Positions 19,104-27,343 of a stretch of 64,000 nt of DNA are shown piece after piece. This DNA comes from RYN-230 sp963837515 (lineage in GTDB: Bacteria > Actinomycetota > Actinomycetes > Streptosporangiales > Streptosporangiaceae). The position numbers and the translations under genes are program-made. The notes under the pieces were generated by a model. The model saw nothing but the letters and a program-made list of their open reading frames with translations, had not been told where the DNA came from and searched no databases. The DNA lies in contig CAWINT010000013.1 of assembly GCA_963837515.1 (NCBI GenBank), positions 124,001 to 188,000 on the forward strand. Reading direction: 5' to 3'. How positions within the stretch are numbered: position 1 is the stretch's first letter; each line of letters starts with the position of its first letter.

Positions 19104-20678
19104 CTTCGCCCTGAAAAAGGGCTCGGCAGGAGATCCGGGACCCGGGCCAGCTGCTGGGTGGCCCTTCCGGGTGTCCTTGGCTTCGTTGTTCAGCTAGCCA
19201 GAGTGCCGATCTTGGCCAGGTTGTGGGTGAAGACCCCGTGCCCGCACCAGATCGCGGCTCCGTCCCGGCCGTCCAGGCGGGTGCGGTCCCAGCCGTATCC
19301 GCGCTTGAGGTAGCTGATCCGTCCTTCGGAGCCGGTGCGCCACTTGACCAGCCGGTGGAAGCCGCGGCTATGCTCACGTTTCTTACGGGCGGCGGATGTC
19401 GTGGCCTGGCGTGGGATCGCGACGGTGCGCACGCCGAGTTCCTGCAGGTCACGTTCAACCACGGCCTGGCCGTAGCCGCGATCGGCGGTGACCGCGCCCG
19501 GCACGCGGCCGGCCCGGTGGCTGACCCGCTCGATGGCGGGTGCCAGCTGCGGCCCGTCAGGGGCAGCACCGTACTCGACGCTGTAGTCCAGGATGACGCC
19601 GTCGTCATTGTCGGTGACCTGCGCCTTATACCCGAACTCGACCGGACGGTCGATGCGCCCCTTGCGGATGGGCCGGGCATCGGGATCATGCAAGCTGACC
19701 AGCCGGGTCGCACCGTCCGGGATCTGCCCGGCCAGCCGGGTCCGGGCCTGCGCGATGATCGTAGCGGTGCGCTCGATAGTGACCGCCAGCTCATCCAGTG
19801 CCCGCCGCAGCCTGCCCCGCACCCGCCCGCTGAGCGCCTTTGCGACCGCGCGGCGGCCGTTGCGCAGCACCGCGGCGGCCTGCGCTGCGGTTCTCCCGGC
19901 CAGATCAGCCAGCTCGCCGGTCACCCGGCGGATCGCCTGGGTGGTCTCCTCCCGGCCCAGCTTGCTGCGGCTGCGCAGCTTCGCAGCGATCTCCCGGACC
20001 CGCCGCGCGGCCGCGCGCCGCCGGTCCGTCATCACGGTGGCCGGGGCCCCGCCCGCTGCCTGGACCCTCCGCGCGGTGCGCACCAGCTTGCCCACCGCCT
20101 TGGCCAGCAGCCCCGAGTCCGTCGGGTAGCACACATTCGCCGGGATCACCGTCGTGTCGGCGCGCACCCGGGCGGTGCGCAGCAGCTTCTGCCCAGCCGC
20201 CCTGGCCCACAGCGCCTCGTTCAGCCCGGCCACCGCGTCCTCGCCGCACCGCGTGGTCAGCTTCATCAGCGTGGTGGGGTGCGGGACCTTGCCATCTAGC
20301 GGGATCCGGCAAAACCGCCGCCAGGAAATCGAGTCGGCCACCTCGGCGCACAGGCTCTCATAACCCAGCCGGTAGCGGAACTTGAGGAACATCAACCGCA
20401 GGTACCACTCCACCGGCGTGGACGGGCGGCCGATCAGCGGGTCAAAGTGCGGCGCGAACGGGGCGAAGAACGCCGGGTCATCCAGCAGCACGTCCACCCG
20501 CGCCAGCTCCCCCGGCAGCCGCAGCACCTCCGGCGGAAGTAACAACTCCCACGCCGGCGGCCCATCACCTATCGTGCGGAACATGGCCTCGATCCCTTCC
20601 AGCCCAAGGGGTCGAGGCCATCCTCCCTCCCGCGCCAACCGCCGTCACCCCACGCCACCAGGCTTTTTCAGGGCGAAG
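19104..20678 (-). mobile_element. insertion sequence, 1575 bp, IS5/IS1182-like
   Basis: Perfect 16-bp terminal inverted repeats (CTTCGCCCTGAAAAAG at 19104-19119 and its complement at 20663-20678) bound a single transposase gene. Identical TAGTTA hexamers lie just outside. Exact ends, a clean duplication and an intact transposase frame suggest a recent insertion. It interrupts the 3' end of a DUF2637 gene. Confidence 0.88.
19190..20638 (-). CDS. DDE transposase (DUF772 N-terminal domain), IS5/IS1182-like
   Basis: 482 residues, intact. The N-terminus (RPSTPVEWYLRLMFLKFRYR) is the DUF772/InsH DNA-binding region. Candidate catalytic acids are in RADTTVIPANV, VTADRGYG and TGSEGRISYLKR, in the order expected for a DDE enzyme with a long insert between the first two. 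A second Met near 20584 is an alternative start. The helical insert (about residues 190-300) is rich in Arg and Ala. The exact IS family is not decided here. Confidence 0.88.
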   Translation of the reverse strand: MAREGGWPRPLGLEGIEAMFRTIGDGPPAWELLLPPEVLRLPGELARVDVLLDDPAFFAPFAPHFDPLIGRPSTPVEWYLRLMFLKFRYRLGYESLCAEVADSISWRRFCRIPLDGKVPHPTTLMKLTTRCGEDAVAGLNEALWARAAGQKLLRTARVRADTTVIPANVCYPTDSGLLAKAVGKLVRTARRVQAAGGAPATVMTDRRRAAARRVREIAAKLRSRSKLGREETTQAIRRVTGELADLAGRTAAQAAAVLRNGRRAVAKALSGRVRGRLRRALDELAVTIERTATIIAQARTRLAGQIPDGATRLVSLHDPDARPIRKGRIDRPVEFGYKAQVTDNDDGVILDYSVEYGAAPDGPQLAPAIERVSHRAGRVPGAVTADRGYGQAVVERDLQELGVRTVAIPRQATTSAARKKREHSRGFHRLVKWRTGSEGRISYLKRGYGWDRTRLDGRDGAAIWCGHGVFTHNLAKIGTLAS

Positions 20679-21183
20679 TAGTTATGATCTGGTTCACCTT
20701 GCGGCGGGACAGGCCGAACCGTTCGGCCATGGCTCGCTGGCTCAGCGGCGCGCCCGCTGCGACCGACGCGGCGTACGCGGCGCGGACCGCCTGCTCCACG
20801 TCCCATGGCACGGGTGGCCCGGCGGTGGCCCGGGCTGGCCCGCGGGCACGGCGGACGAGCTGCATGACCATCTCGACCGCGCCGATGAACGCCACCGCAG
20901 GCCAGGCGGAGATCAGGGCACCGAGCAGCCCGAACCCGGCCCCGTAGGCGATGTTCGCGCCGACCGTGGCGCCGATGCCGAGCCACAGCATGAGTCGGGC
21001 CAGCGCTGGCGCACCCCGCCCGTTGCGCGCCTCGTGCAGCACCACCAGGGAGGCGGCCAGGATCAGCCCGTCCACGCTCAGCGGGAGCAGCCGGGCCGCC
21101 GTGCCGTCCTGGCCGTGCGCGTGGCCCAGGTCGTAGATGTGGGAGTAGCTGACCACCGCCGCGAAGGCGGCCACCGCGCACAC
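20668..21183 (-). pseudogene. DUF2637-family membrane protein, 3' end cut by the IS
   Basis: About 170 residues are readable. Several hydrophobic segments (AVAAFAAVVSYSHIYDLG, LMLWLGIGATVGANIAYGAG, AWPAVAFIGAVEMVM) are followed by a C-terminal helix-turn-helix, SQRAMAERFGLSRRKVNQII. This is the DUF2637 layout found in actinomycete integrative elements and plasmids. The last codons and the stop (TGA) are supplied by the inverted repeat of the insertion sequence; the original tail lies at 19042-19103. GTG 21183 is the first usable start, but family members usually begin about 10-20 residues earlier, so the start is uncertain. Confidence 0.72.
20679..20684 (+). repeat. target-site duplication, right copy (TAGTTA)
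   Basis: Identical to 19098-19103 and immediately adjacent to the right terminal inverted repeat of the insertion sequence. Confidence 0.75.
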
Positions 21184-21221
21184 TACGGCCGTGGTCGCGG
21201 CGCGGATGAGCCGGTCCCCGC

Positions 21222-21542
21222 TTACCGGCCCGTCCCATCCTCGGTGCCCGGCGCGGCGGCACCGGCCGGCCAGGGCCGGATCTCCGAGCTATCCCGGAAA
21301 CAGCACGGGTAATACAGGTCCCCTGGGGCGGCGCCAGGTGGCGCCGGCCGGCCGTCGTCCAGCATGGCCAGTTCGCGGGCCTCGACGCACTCCTTCCATT
21401 CGTCCGGCCCGCACTGGCTTAGAATCGAGCCTGGCAGCCATGGCCACGCGGACCGGTCGCCGTGCTCTTCCTGGGTGTTGCGGGGGTAGCGGACCTCTAC
21501 GAGGCTGTCATCGGGGAAACGGCCGTCGTTGTCCTCGTCCAT
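21222..21542 (-). CDS. hypothetical protein associated with DUF2637
   Basis: 106 residues, not recognised as a named family. It has a Pro-rich tail and an acidic N-terminus (MDEDNDGRFPDDS); two Cys pairs or near-pairs (QCGPDEWKEC, YYPCCF) could bind metal. It ends about 40 bases before the DUF2637 start and on the same strand, so the two are probably one transcript of an integrative-element module. No function is proposed. Confidence 0.5.
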   Translation of the reverse strand: MDEDNDGRFPDDSLVEVRYPRNTQEEHGDRSAWPWLPGSILSQCGPDEWKECVEARELAMLDDGRPAPPGAAPGDLYYPCCFRDSSEIRPWPAGAAAPGTEDGTGR

Positions 21543-21573
21543 CGCCGGCTCCTGTTCCAGGAGCCGGGTGGAT

Positions 21574-21602
21574 GACCTGTGTGGTTATCGCTTGCACGAC
21601 GG
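21574..21602 (+). repeat. 29-bp direct repeat, copy 1 (candidate attachment core)
   Basis: It begins GACCTGTGTGGTTATC and ends TTGCACGACGG. It is identical over 29 bases to 22712-22740 in the same orientation; flanking bases differ on both sides. The two copies enclose the two-gene cassette. Confidence 0.8.
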
Positions 21603-21762
21603 CGTGTGGCTGCATTGGTATATATGGCCGTTGAGCTGGGCAAACAGCTGACGAATTTGGCTTGAGGCGCAGGCATTGTCGCCTCAGCGCCGATGGCATG
21701 CCCGCTCAGGGGGCCATGCCCAGGAAGCGGTGCAGGATGGGCCTGTTCGCTACTCTGTGGTT

Positions 21763-22143
21763 GTGAGTTACCAGCCGATGAGCCTTGCTGAGCTTGCTCG
21801 TTTCATCGCGGCCGAGCCGGACTTCGACACGCGATGGCGGCTGGTCGTCGAGTTCCTGAAGGAGTATCACCGGGAGCCGGCAGGGGCGCGTCAGCGGCTG
21901 CTCGCGGATGCGCCGGGACCCACCGGTGATGAGCGCTGGGACGTGCTCTTCGCGGGGCTTGCCGAGCACCTTGCCATGCGAGATGGCAAGGATGCGCCGG
22001 AGTGGTCGGCATCCCACGGGTTGCGGCGCTTTTGGTTCCCGTTCGATACGCCAGGCGCGCGCGCCCAGGCGCTCGTGCATGCCCCGGCCGCGCTGCGCAG
22101 GCGGGGCGTGTTCGTCGCCGACTACGAGATCGATGCCGCGTGA
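21763..22143 (+). CDS. small protein of a two-gene nucleotidyltransferase cassette (antitoxin-like position)
   Basis: 126 residues from GTG 21763; ATG 21778 (MSLAELARF) is an alternative, and no good ribosome site separates them. It is an acidic, helical protein with no known catalytic motif visible. It overlaps the nucleotidyltransferase gene by four bases (GTGA), so the pair is translationally coupled. Small upstream partner genes of this kind often encode the neutralising partner of a nucleotidyltransferase toxin, which is the basis of the call; direct evidence is absent. Confidence 0.5.
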   Translation: MSYQPMSLAELARFIAAEPDFDTRWRLVVEFLKEYHREPAGARQRLLADAPGPTGDERWDVLFAGLAEHLAMRDGKDAPEWSASHGLRRFWFPFDTPGARAQALVHAPAALRRRGVFVADYEIDAA

Positions 22144-22676
22144 GCGATCCTTTCCCACTGCTCGACCGCACGGGCATCGAGGAGGCCTTCCGCCGTCTCG
22201 GCGACCGGCTTGCCAGGCGCGGCGTGGTGGCGGACCTCTACGTGTTTGGTGGCGCTGCGATGGCCCTTGCGTACGACTCGCGCAGGGCCACCCGTGACGT
22301 CGATGCCCTTTTCAAACCGCACGGGGTCGTCCTTGAAGAAGCACTGGCGGTGGCCGCCGAGCTCGGCCTGCCCCGTTGGTGGCTGAACGAGCAGGCCAGT
22401 TCCTATGTCGCACCTGGTGGGGATTCGGCGGCCTCGCGGGTTTATGACCACCCGGGTCTTCGCGTCTTTGCCGCCTCGCCCGAGCACCTCCTGGCCATGA
22501 AGGCGCTCGCAGCTCGACCTCGCGATGCGGAAGACATCGGGCAACTCATTCAAGTTCTCGGCCTGCACAATGTTGATGATGTCCTCGCCTTGGTGCGCGA
22601 GATCTTCCCCGAAGAGGAGCCACCAGCGCGGCTCAGGCTTCTCCTAGAGGAGATCTTCTCTGATCAGGACGGATGA
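22140..22676 (+). CDS. DUF6036/AbiEii-like nucleotidyltransferase-fold protein
   Basis: 178 residues starting at GTG 22140 inside the upstream stop. The nucleotidyltransferase signature is clear: YVFGGAAMALAY (the GG-x-A motif), then RATRDVDALF (D-x-D metal ligands). Later, PEHLLAMKALAARPRDAEDI matches the helix that follows the active site in DUF6036 and AbiEii/MenT-like proteins. Relatives of this fold include toxins that add nucleotides to tRNA. Coupling to a small partner and enclosure by direct repeats fit a mobile toxin-antitoxin or defence cassette (inference). Confidence 0.68.
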   Translation: MSDPFPLLDRTGIEEAFRRLGDRLARRGVVADLYVFGGAAMALAYDSRRATRDVDALFKPHGVVLEEALAVAAELGLPRWWLNEQASSYVAPGGDSAASRVYDHPGLRVFAASPEHLLAMKALAARPRDAEDIGQLIQVLGLHNVDDVLALVREIFPEEEPPARLRLLLEEIFSDQDG

Positions 22677-22711
22677 AATGAGTCGCCACGGGACTGGCGC
22701 GTAGCCGAAAC

Positions 22712-22740
22712 GACCTGTGTGGTTATCGCTTGCACGACGG
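22712..22740 (+). repeat. 29-bp direct repeat, copy 2 (3' end of the HNH gene)
   Basis: Identical to 21574-21602. On the minus strand it overlaps the last codons of the 13E12/DUF222 HNH gene: TCG TGC AAG CGA then TAA, so the repeat supplies that gene's premature stop. Confidence 0.8.
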
Positions 22741-25100
22741 GTGCAGATTGCAGCGGCAGGTCAGCCCACCCTGGTCATACGGGACGACATGATCGAGATC
22801 ACAGTGCGCGGCAGGCCGCCGGCAGATGGGATAGCCGCAGTACTGGTCGCGGGCCTCGATGTGGGCCCGCAGCCGACCGGGGATCCGGTACCCGGGCACG
22901 GAGTCCTCGTGCTGGCATGGTGCGCCAGGTCCCCCAAGCATCCCGGCTACGCCCGCCTCGCTGCGCTGGGTGGCGGCCGCGGTGACCGCAGTGGCCGCGG
23001 CGAGAGCAGCCGGCAGGACGGCCGCCAGTTCACCAGCCGGTTGGGCGTCGCCTGGCGGTCCGTAGCTGTCCAGAAGCCCGGCGGGCACGGTCAGCACGAT
23101 GCGGCTCAGCACGCCGAGGCCGGGAGCATGACCGAGCGGACCGGTCCAGTCCGGCGGTGCGGACGGGGATCCAGGCCGATCCGGGGGCTCGGCAGGACTG
23201 GCCCGATCAGTCCGGCGGAGCCGGGTCACAGCGATAGGCAGCCCCGCCGGATCGGTCACGATGACGCGCCATTCGCATACTGGGTCGATGACGGCGGCGC
23301 GGGCCAGGTCGCGGGCGGTACTAGGAGTGACCGGGCCAATCCGACTCAGCTGGCCGGGCTCGCCACACAGGCCGGCGAGGGTACGCCAGGGCACGGTCAG
23401 CGTTGCTCTGTTGTGCAGCAGGGCCGCCCCGATGCCCGGCCCGGGAACGGGGCGGGCACCGGGATGTCCGGCCAAGGCCGCGGCGACCCCGGCGCAAGCG
23501 GGTGGCAAGCCGGGTCAGGCTGACGCTGCGCCGCATCCGGTGGTCCGGCGCAGCTCGCTGGAAGTATGCCGGGCTCGCCGGCGGTTGCCGATGAAACTGG
23601 CGGGTGTGAAGGGCTGATGGCCCCGGGAGGGATCAGCGGTCCGGATGGACCAGCGGCGGTGGGGGGATCGGACGGGCCAGGAGGCGCGGGTGGACCAGGC
23701 GGACCGCCGGGCGCGGGTGGACCAGGCGGATCTGGCGGGCCGCCCTCCGATGGCGCGGGCGAACTGCCGAGCAGCAGGCCCAGGAACGCCTGCGCGCGCA
23801 ACAGGTCGATCCCGCCCCCAGCGCCGTCGTGCTGCATGGCCTGGGCCAGGGCACTGATCCGCGCCCACGCTGCGGAGGCCTGGGCGGCAGGCAGGAAACG
23901 GCCCGACAGCACCGCCGTACCGCTGTCTTCCCCGGCCAACTCCACCCGGGCGTGCTTCTCCGTCTCCGCCTTCCGCCGCTCCGCGGCGTCCGGATCCACC
24001 GCCAGCACCGCGCTCTTCACCGCCACCCGCAGTGCGCTGGTCGTCTTTCGCCCAGCCCGGGGCAGTACCCGCCGCTCAACCGCTGCCGCCAGGTCATCAT
24101 CGAGCACGCTGGTGCACTGGTCGATGATCGAAGCCCGGGCCAGGTCGATGGTGCCAGCACGCAGTGCGGCCAGCGTGCCGGGCAGGCGGCGGGCCAGGCT
24201 GGCCGCCAGCGCCGTCCAATACTCAGCCGCGCACTGGGTCAGGGTGAGCGCGAGGGCCACCTCGTTGGGCGCGAACTCGGCCTCGAGTTCCCGGGCCGGA
24301 TCCCGCTTGGTTCCGGGCGGATCGCACATACCACGGCGGCAGGCCAACTCGGCGACGGCGGCCAGTTCCTGGGCCTGCGCCCAGGAGACCACTTTCCGCC
24401 AGCCGGTGATGCTGTTGACCAGCCCGGCGTCATCGAGCGAGGCCGGCTCAGCCTGCGCGAGCCACGCCGCCAGCGTCGGTCCGGGCGGGATCCGTACATG
24501 ACCAGCGATGTCGCCGACAGCCAGCCCATGCGGGAGGGCAGGCGACTCAGCCGGGCTGGCCGTCGGCTCAGCGGCGGACTCGGCCGCTCGCAGCTCATCA
24601 TCGCCGAAGGGATCAGCGGCGGGCACATCAGCAGCGGGCACATCAGCAGCGGGCACATCAGCGATGCGCAGGTCAGCGGCGGATGTTCCCGCGCCGTGCT
24701 GGTCGCGATCGGCCGGCCGCGGGGGAGCGGAACCGTCGCCGGATGACATCTGGCCCGGCGGAGCCTTACCGCGTGGAGTCTTGCCGGGCGAAGCCTGGCG
24801 GGACCGGGCTGCGCTGGGACGAGCTTGGCGATCGGACGTCGCCCGGCCGCGTTTCGTCGCTGGTTCGTTCTCTGGCTCACCCCAGGCGGGCACGTCGTGG
24901 CCGGCCTGGCTACGTCGCAGCCGCCCGGCCGCGGCCAGTAACTCGTCCAGGGCCACGTCGTCTGACCAGCACATCGCCATTCTCCCGCCCGGAATGGCGA
25001 CGGGCTGGAGGCTGCTGGCCGGGCGGGTGGGTGGCTGGTCGCCGGGCTCGCGAAGGTGGCGCTGCGTGGGCTCGTCGTCGTTGTAGCCGGCGGCTGGCAT
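22723..25100 (-). pseudogene. DUF222/13E12-family HNH endonuclease gene, frameshifted and truncated at the HNH motif
   Basis: The N-terminal part (from 25100) has a low-complexity region with three copies of ADVPA, then the DUF222 core (SITGWRKVVSWAQAQELAAVAEL through DLARASIIDQCTSVLDDDLAA). Near 23490 the frame changes and continues as LTVPWRTLAGLCGEPGQLSRIG through a C-terminal HNH domain (YCGYPICRRPAAHCDLDHVVPYD). The domain stops at CNLHPSCKR; the following conserved His-His and tail are missing because the 29-bp repeat introduces a stop. In other actinobacteria this family (REP13E12) is the integration target of phiRv1-type prophages. Nuclease function is almost certainly lost. Confidence 0.8.
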
Positions 25101-25231
25101 GGCTCCACCTCCCGCTGCGGATCAGTCAGGGCGCAGTACCACCATCACTCGAACATAATAGCGAAAAACTCGGTGATGCGCATCTTAATAAGGTGCCACG
25201 GCCGCGCCAACCCGACGGCGCCCAGGGCTCT

Positions 25232-25302
25232 GGCACACCAACTCGGGCACACCAACTCGGGCGCACACCAACTCGGGCACACCAGAACTCGGGCGCACCA
25301 GC
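25232..25302 (+). repeat. short tandem repeats (cacaccaactcggg-like units)
   Basis: Four imperfect units of about 14-17 bases lie in the spacer between the DUF222 gene and the convergent end of the L,D-transpeptidase gene region. No gene is evident; the adjacent 25130-25190 stretch is AT-richer and may hold the promoter for the DUF222 gene. Confidence 0.55.
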
Positions 25303-25357
25303 GCAGATCTGGCACCGACCGGCAGCCCGGACGGCACCGGCACCGGGTGACCCCTGG

Positions 25358-26200
25358 TCAGTGGTAGATGTAAACAGGCGTTCCAGGCGTCTTGACCAGC
25401 GTGTGGAAGAAGGCCGCGATGTCCATCGGGAGCCGCACGCAACCGTGCGACACGGGCGCCAGCGGCACGTACGTGTCACCGTGGATCGCGTAGGCCGTAC
25501 GGACGAAGAACACCGAGTTGTACATCTGGCCGAGCGGCACCGTGATCCAGCCGGGCATGAAGACGGTGGTCTTGAAGTGCCCGGTCGGGGTGATGGCGTA
25601 CCCGCAGGAGCCGTGGCTGCAGTAGTAGTACCCGCCGCCGGTGGAGACGTGGCTGACCAGCGACAGGGCGTTGTTCCGGTAGAGCAGGAGAACCCGGCGG
25701 GACAAGTTCACCTCCACCCGCAGCGCGCCGCCGCGGGGATAGCGCGCCTGCGGCGCGCGCGGGCTCACCAGCGCGTGCATGGTGGCTGGACCGACAATGC
25801 CGTCCACGGCCAGCCGCTGGACTTCCTGGAACGCCCAGACCGCTTCGAGCGTGTACCCGCCGAACTGGCCGTCGACCCGGCCCGGGTAGTACTTGAGCTG
25901 CGCCAGCCGCTGCTGGAGGGCCCGGACGTCGGTACCGTGCATGCCGGACCGGAGCGTGCGGTGGGCCGGCACATACCCCGGCGACGCCAGCCGCCCCGCC
26001 GTGAGCCACCCGGTGGCGGCTGTCGGATGGGCGATCGCCACCCGGCCGGCCGCCGTGGCCGCCGTGGCCGCCGTGGCCGCCGAGGCCATCGCAGGCATCG
26101 CAGGCATCGCAGGCATCGCAGGCATCGCACCCGTGAGCGTGACACAGGCCGCCGCGATGGTCCCCGCGGTGGCCGCGTTGATACGCAAGAACCTGATCAT
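25358..26200 (-). CDS. secreted L,D-transpeptidase (YkuD) with peptidoglycan-binding domain
   Basis: 280 residues. A signal peptide (MIRFLRINAATAGTIAAACV) is followed by four MPAM-like repeats and Ala-rich spacer. Residues about 85-145 are a PG_binding_1 domain (LRSGMHGTDVRALQQRLAQL). The C-terminal YkuD domain ends with the catalytic motif HGDTYVPLAPVSHGCVRLP (C254). Such enzymes make 3-3 cross-links in peptidoglycan outside the membrane. The start is supported by AGAAGGTG about nine bases upstream. The MPAM repeats come from a 9-bp tandem repeat and may vary between strains. Confidence 0.9.
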   Translation of the reverse strand: MIRFLRINAATAGTIAAACVTLTGAMPAMPAMPAMPAMASAATAATAATAAGRVAIAHPTAATGWLTAGRLASPGYVPAHRTLRSGMHGTDVRALQQRLAQLKYYPGRVDGQFGGYTLEAVWAFQEVQRLAVDGIVGPATMHALVSPRAPQARYPRGGALRVEVNLSRRVLLLYRNNALSLVSHVSTGGGYYYCSHGSCGYAITPTGHFKTTVFMPGWITVPLGQMYNSVFFVRTAYAIHGDTYVPLAPVSHGCVRLPMDIAAFFHTLVKTPGTPVYIYH

Positions 26201-26372
26201 GGGACTGACACCTTCTCTTCCCTACGATTTCGCCTTATCTGCCGGGAAATGGGTGGCCTAGGGTCGCAGGACCGGTATCCGCTGACCAACGTCCCGATCA
26301 GCACCGTGCCGGGCTGGCCGGGGACCGGCGGGCGGCCCGTTCCGGTCGGCTTATCGCGGAAAGGAGTGAGCC

Positions 26373-26951
26373 GTGCCCCCGGAGAACCTGACGCTGCGGC
26401 GGCTGGGCGGCGCCCAGGCCGCCGTGCACGAGGACGAACTGCAGGCGCTGCACGCCGACGTCTACGCGGCCCGGCCCGACCAGCGCAGCGACGACGCGGC
26501 CGCCTTCGGCGCGCGCTTCCGGGTGCAGCGCCGCCAGCCCGGTTTCCTGCTGGCCGAGGCGCGGAACGGCGGCTACCTGGTCGGCTACGCGGCCGGGATG
26601 CCGCTCCGGCCGTCCACCTCCTGGTGGCGGCAGCTGACCACCCCGCTCGGGGACGAGATCACCGCCGAGCACCCCGGCCGCACCTTCGCCGTCACCGACC
26701 TGCTCGTCCGCGCGGCGTGGCGGCAGCAGGGCATCGGGCGGGCGCTGCACGACCTGGTCCTGGCGGGACGCCCCGAGGAGCGGGCCGCCCTGACCGTGCT
26801 GCCCGCCGCCACGGCGGCGCAGCGGGCGCTGCGCGCCTGGGGCTGGCGCAAGGTGGCCCGGACCCGGGATCCGGGCCCGGAGGTGTCCGACGTCCTGCTC
26901 CTCCCGTTGCCGATCGGGCCAGCCGGCCCCGGGCCGGAGACCGGCGGGTAG
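26373..26951 (+). CDS. GNAT-family N-acetyltransferase
   Basis: 192 residues from GTG 26373, with AAGGAG nine bases upstream. The acetyl-CoA loop is VRAAWRQQGIGRALHDLVL. It is a clear paralogue of the frameshifted gene at 9771-10357 (shared GRTFA, TVLPAAT and W-HKVA/W-RKVA positions). Substrate unknown. It stands alone, downstream of the divergent L,D-transpeptidase gene. Confidence 0.82.
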   Translation: MPPENLTLRRLGGAQAAVHEDELQALHADVYAARPDQRSDDAAAFGARFRVQRRQPGFLLAEARNGGYLVGYAAGMPLRPSTSWWRQLTTPLGDEITAEHPGRTFAVTDLLVRAAWRQQGIGRALHDLVLAGRPEERAALTVLPAATAAQRALRAWGWRKVARTRDPGPEVSDVLLLPLPIGPAGPGPETGG

Positions 26952-27343
26952 ACCGGCCTCCGGCGGCAGCCGGCCGCCTGCGCCACGGGCCTGGCCGGCG
27001 GCCGGCGCCCCGGACGGGCCGTTCGGTAATCAACGCCCCGTTCGTGCGGATCAGAGATGGAAGCCTTGATCATCGTCGGGGAGGACGCGGCTTTGCCGAG
27101 CAGCGAGTAGTGGTTGAGCAGCGTGCCCCGAGGTGGTCCCGACCGGGGTGCTAGGGCTGATGACGATCGTCGCGACTCGGCCGCTGCTGTCACCGGGTGG
27201 GCTGGCGCAGCTCTCGCCTGGCGTCCGCTCGGCCGGCGGCGGTGCGGCCGGCGACGGGGCGGCCCGTTTGTTACCGGGGTGGCCGGGCAGCCGCCGCTTG
27301 TCCGATACAGTGCGTTAACGTGCTTTTCCTAGCGTTCTCCCTG
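26952..27343. other. intergenic region without a supportable gene
   Basis: About 390 bases. Open frames exist on both strands but none resembles a protein or has a ribosome site. It should contain the promoter of the phosphatase gene. Confidence 0.4.

Noticed and set aside
19042..19794. A second protein read through the transposase antisense frame
   Set aside because: Only the last 18 codons (outside the IS) are meaningful, as the displaced tail of DUF2637.
21574..22740. IS-type inverted ends around the nucleotidyltransferase cassette
   Set aside because: The 29-bp copies are direct, not inverted, and no transposase or integrase lies between them.
25232..25302. Possible CRISPR array
   Set aside because: Units are short, directly adjacent and imperfect, without spacers; the other tandem arrays (29381, 56621) also lack spacers.
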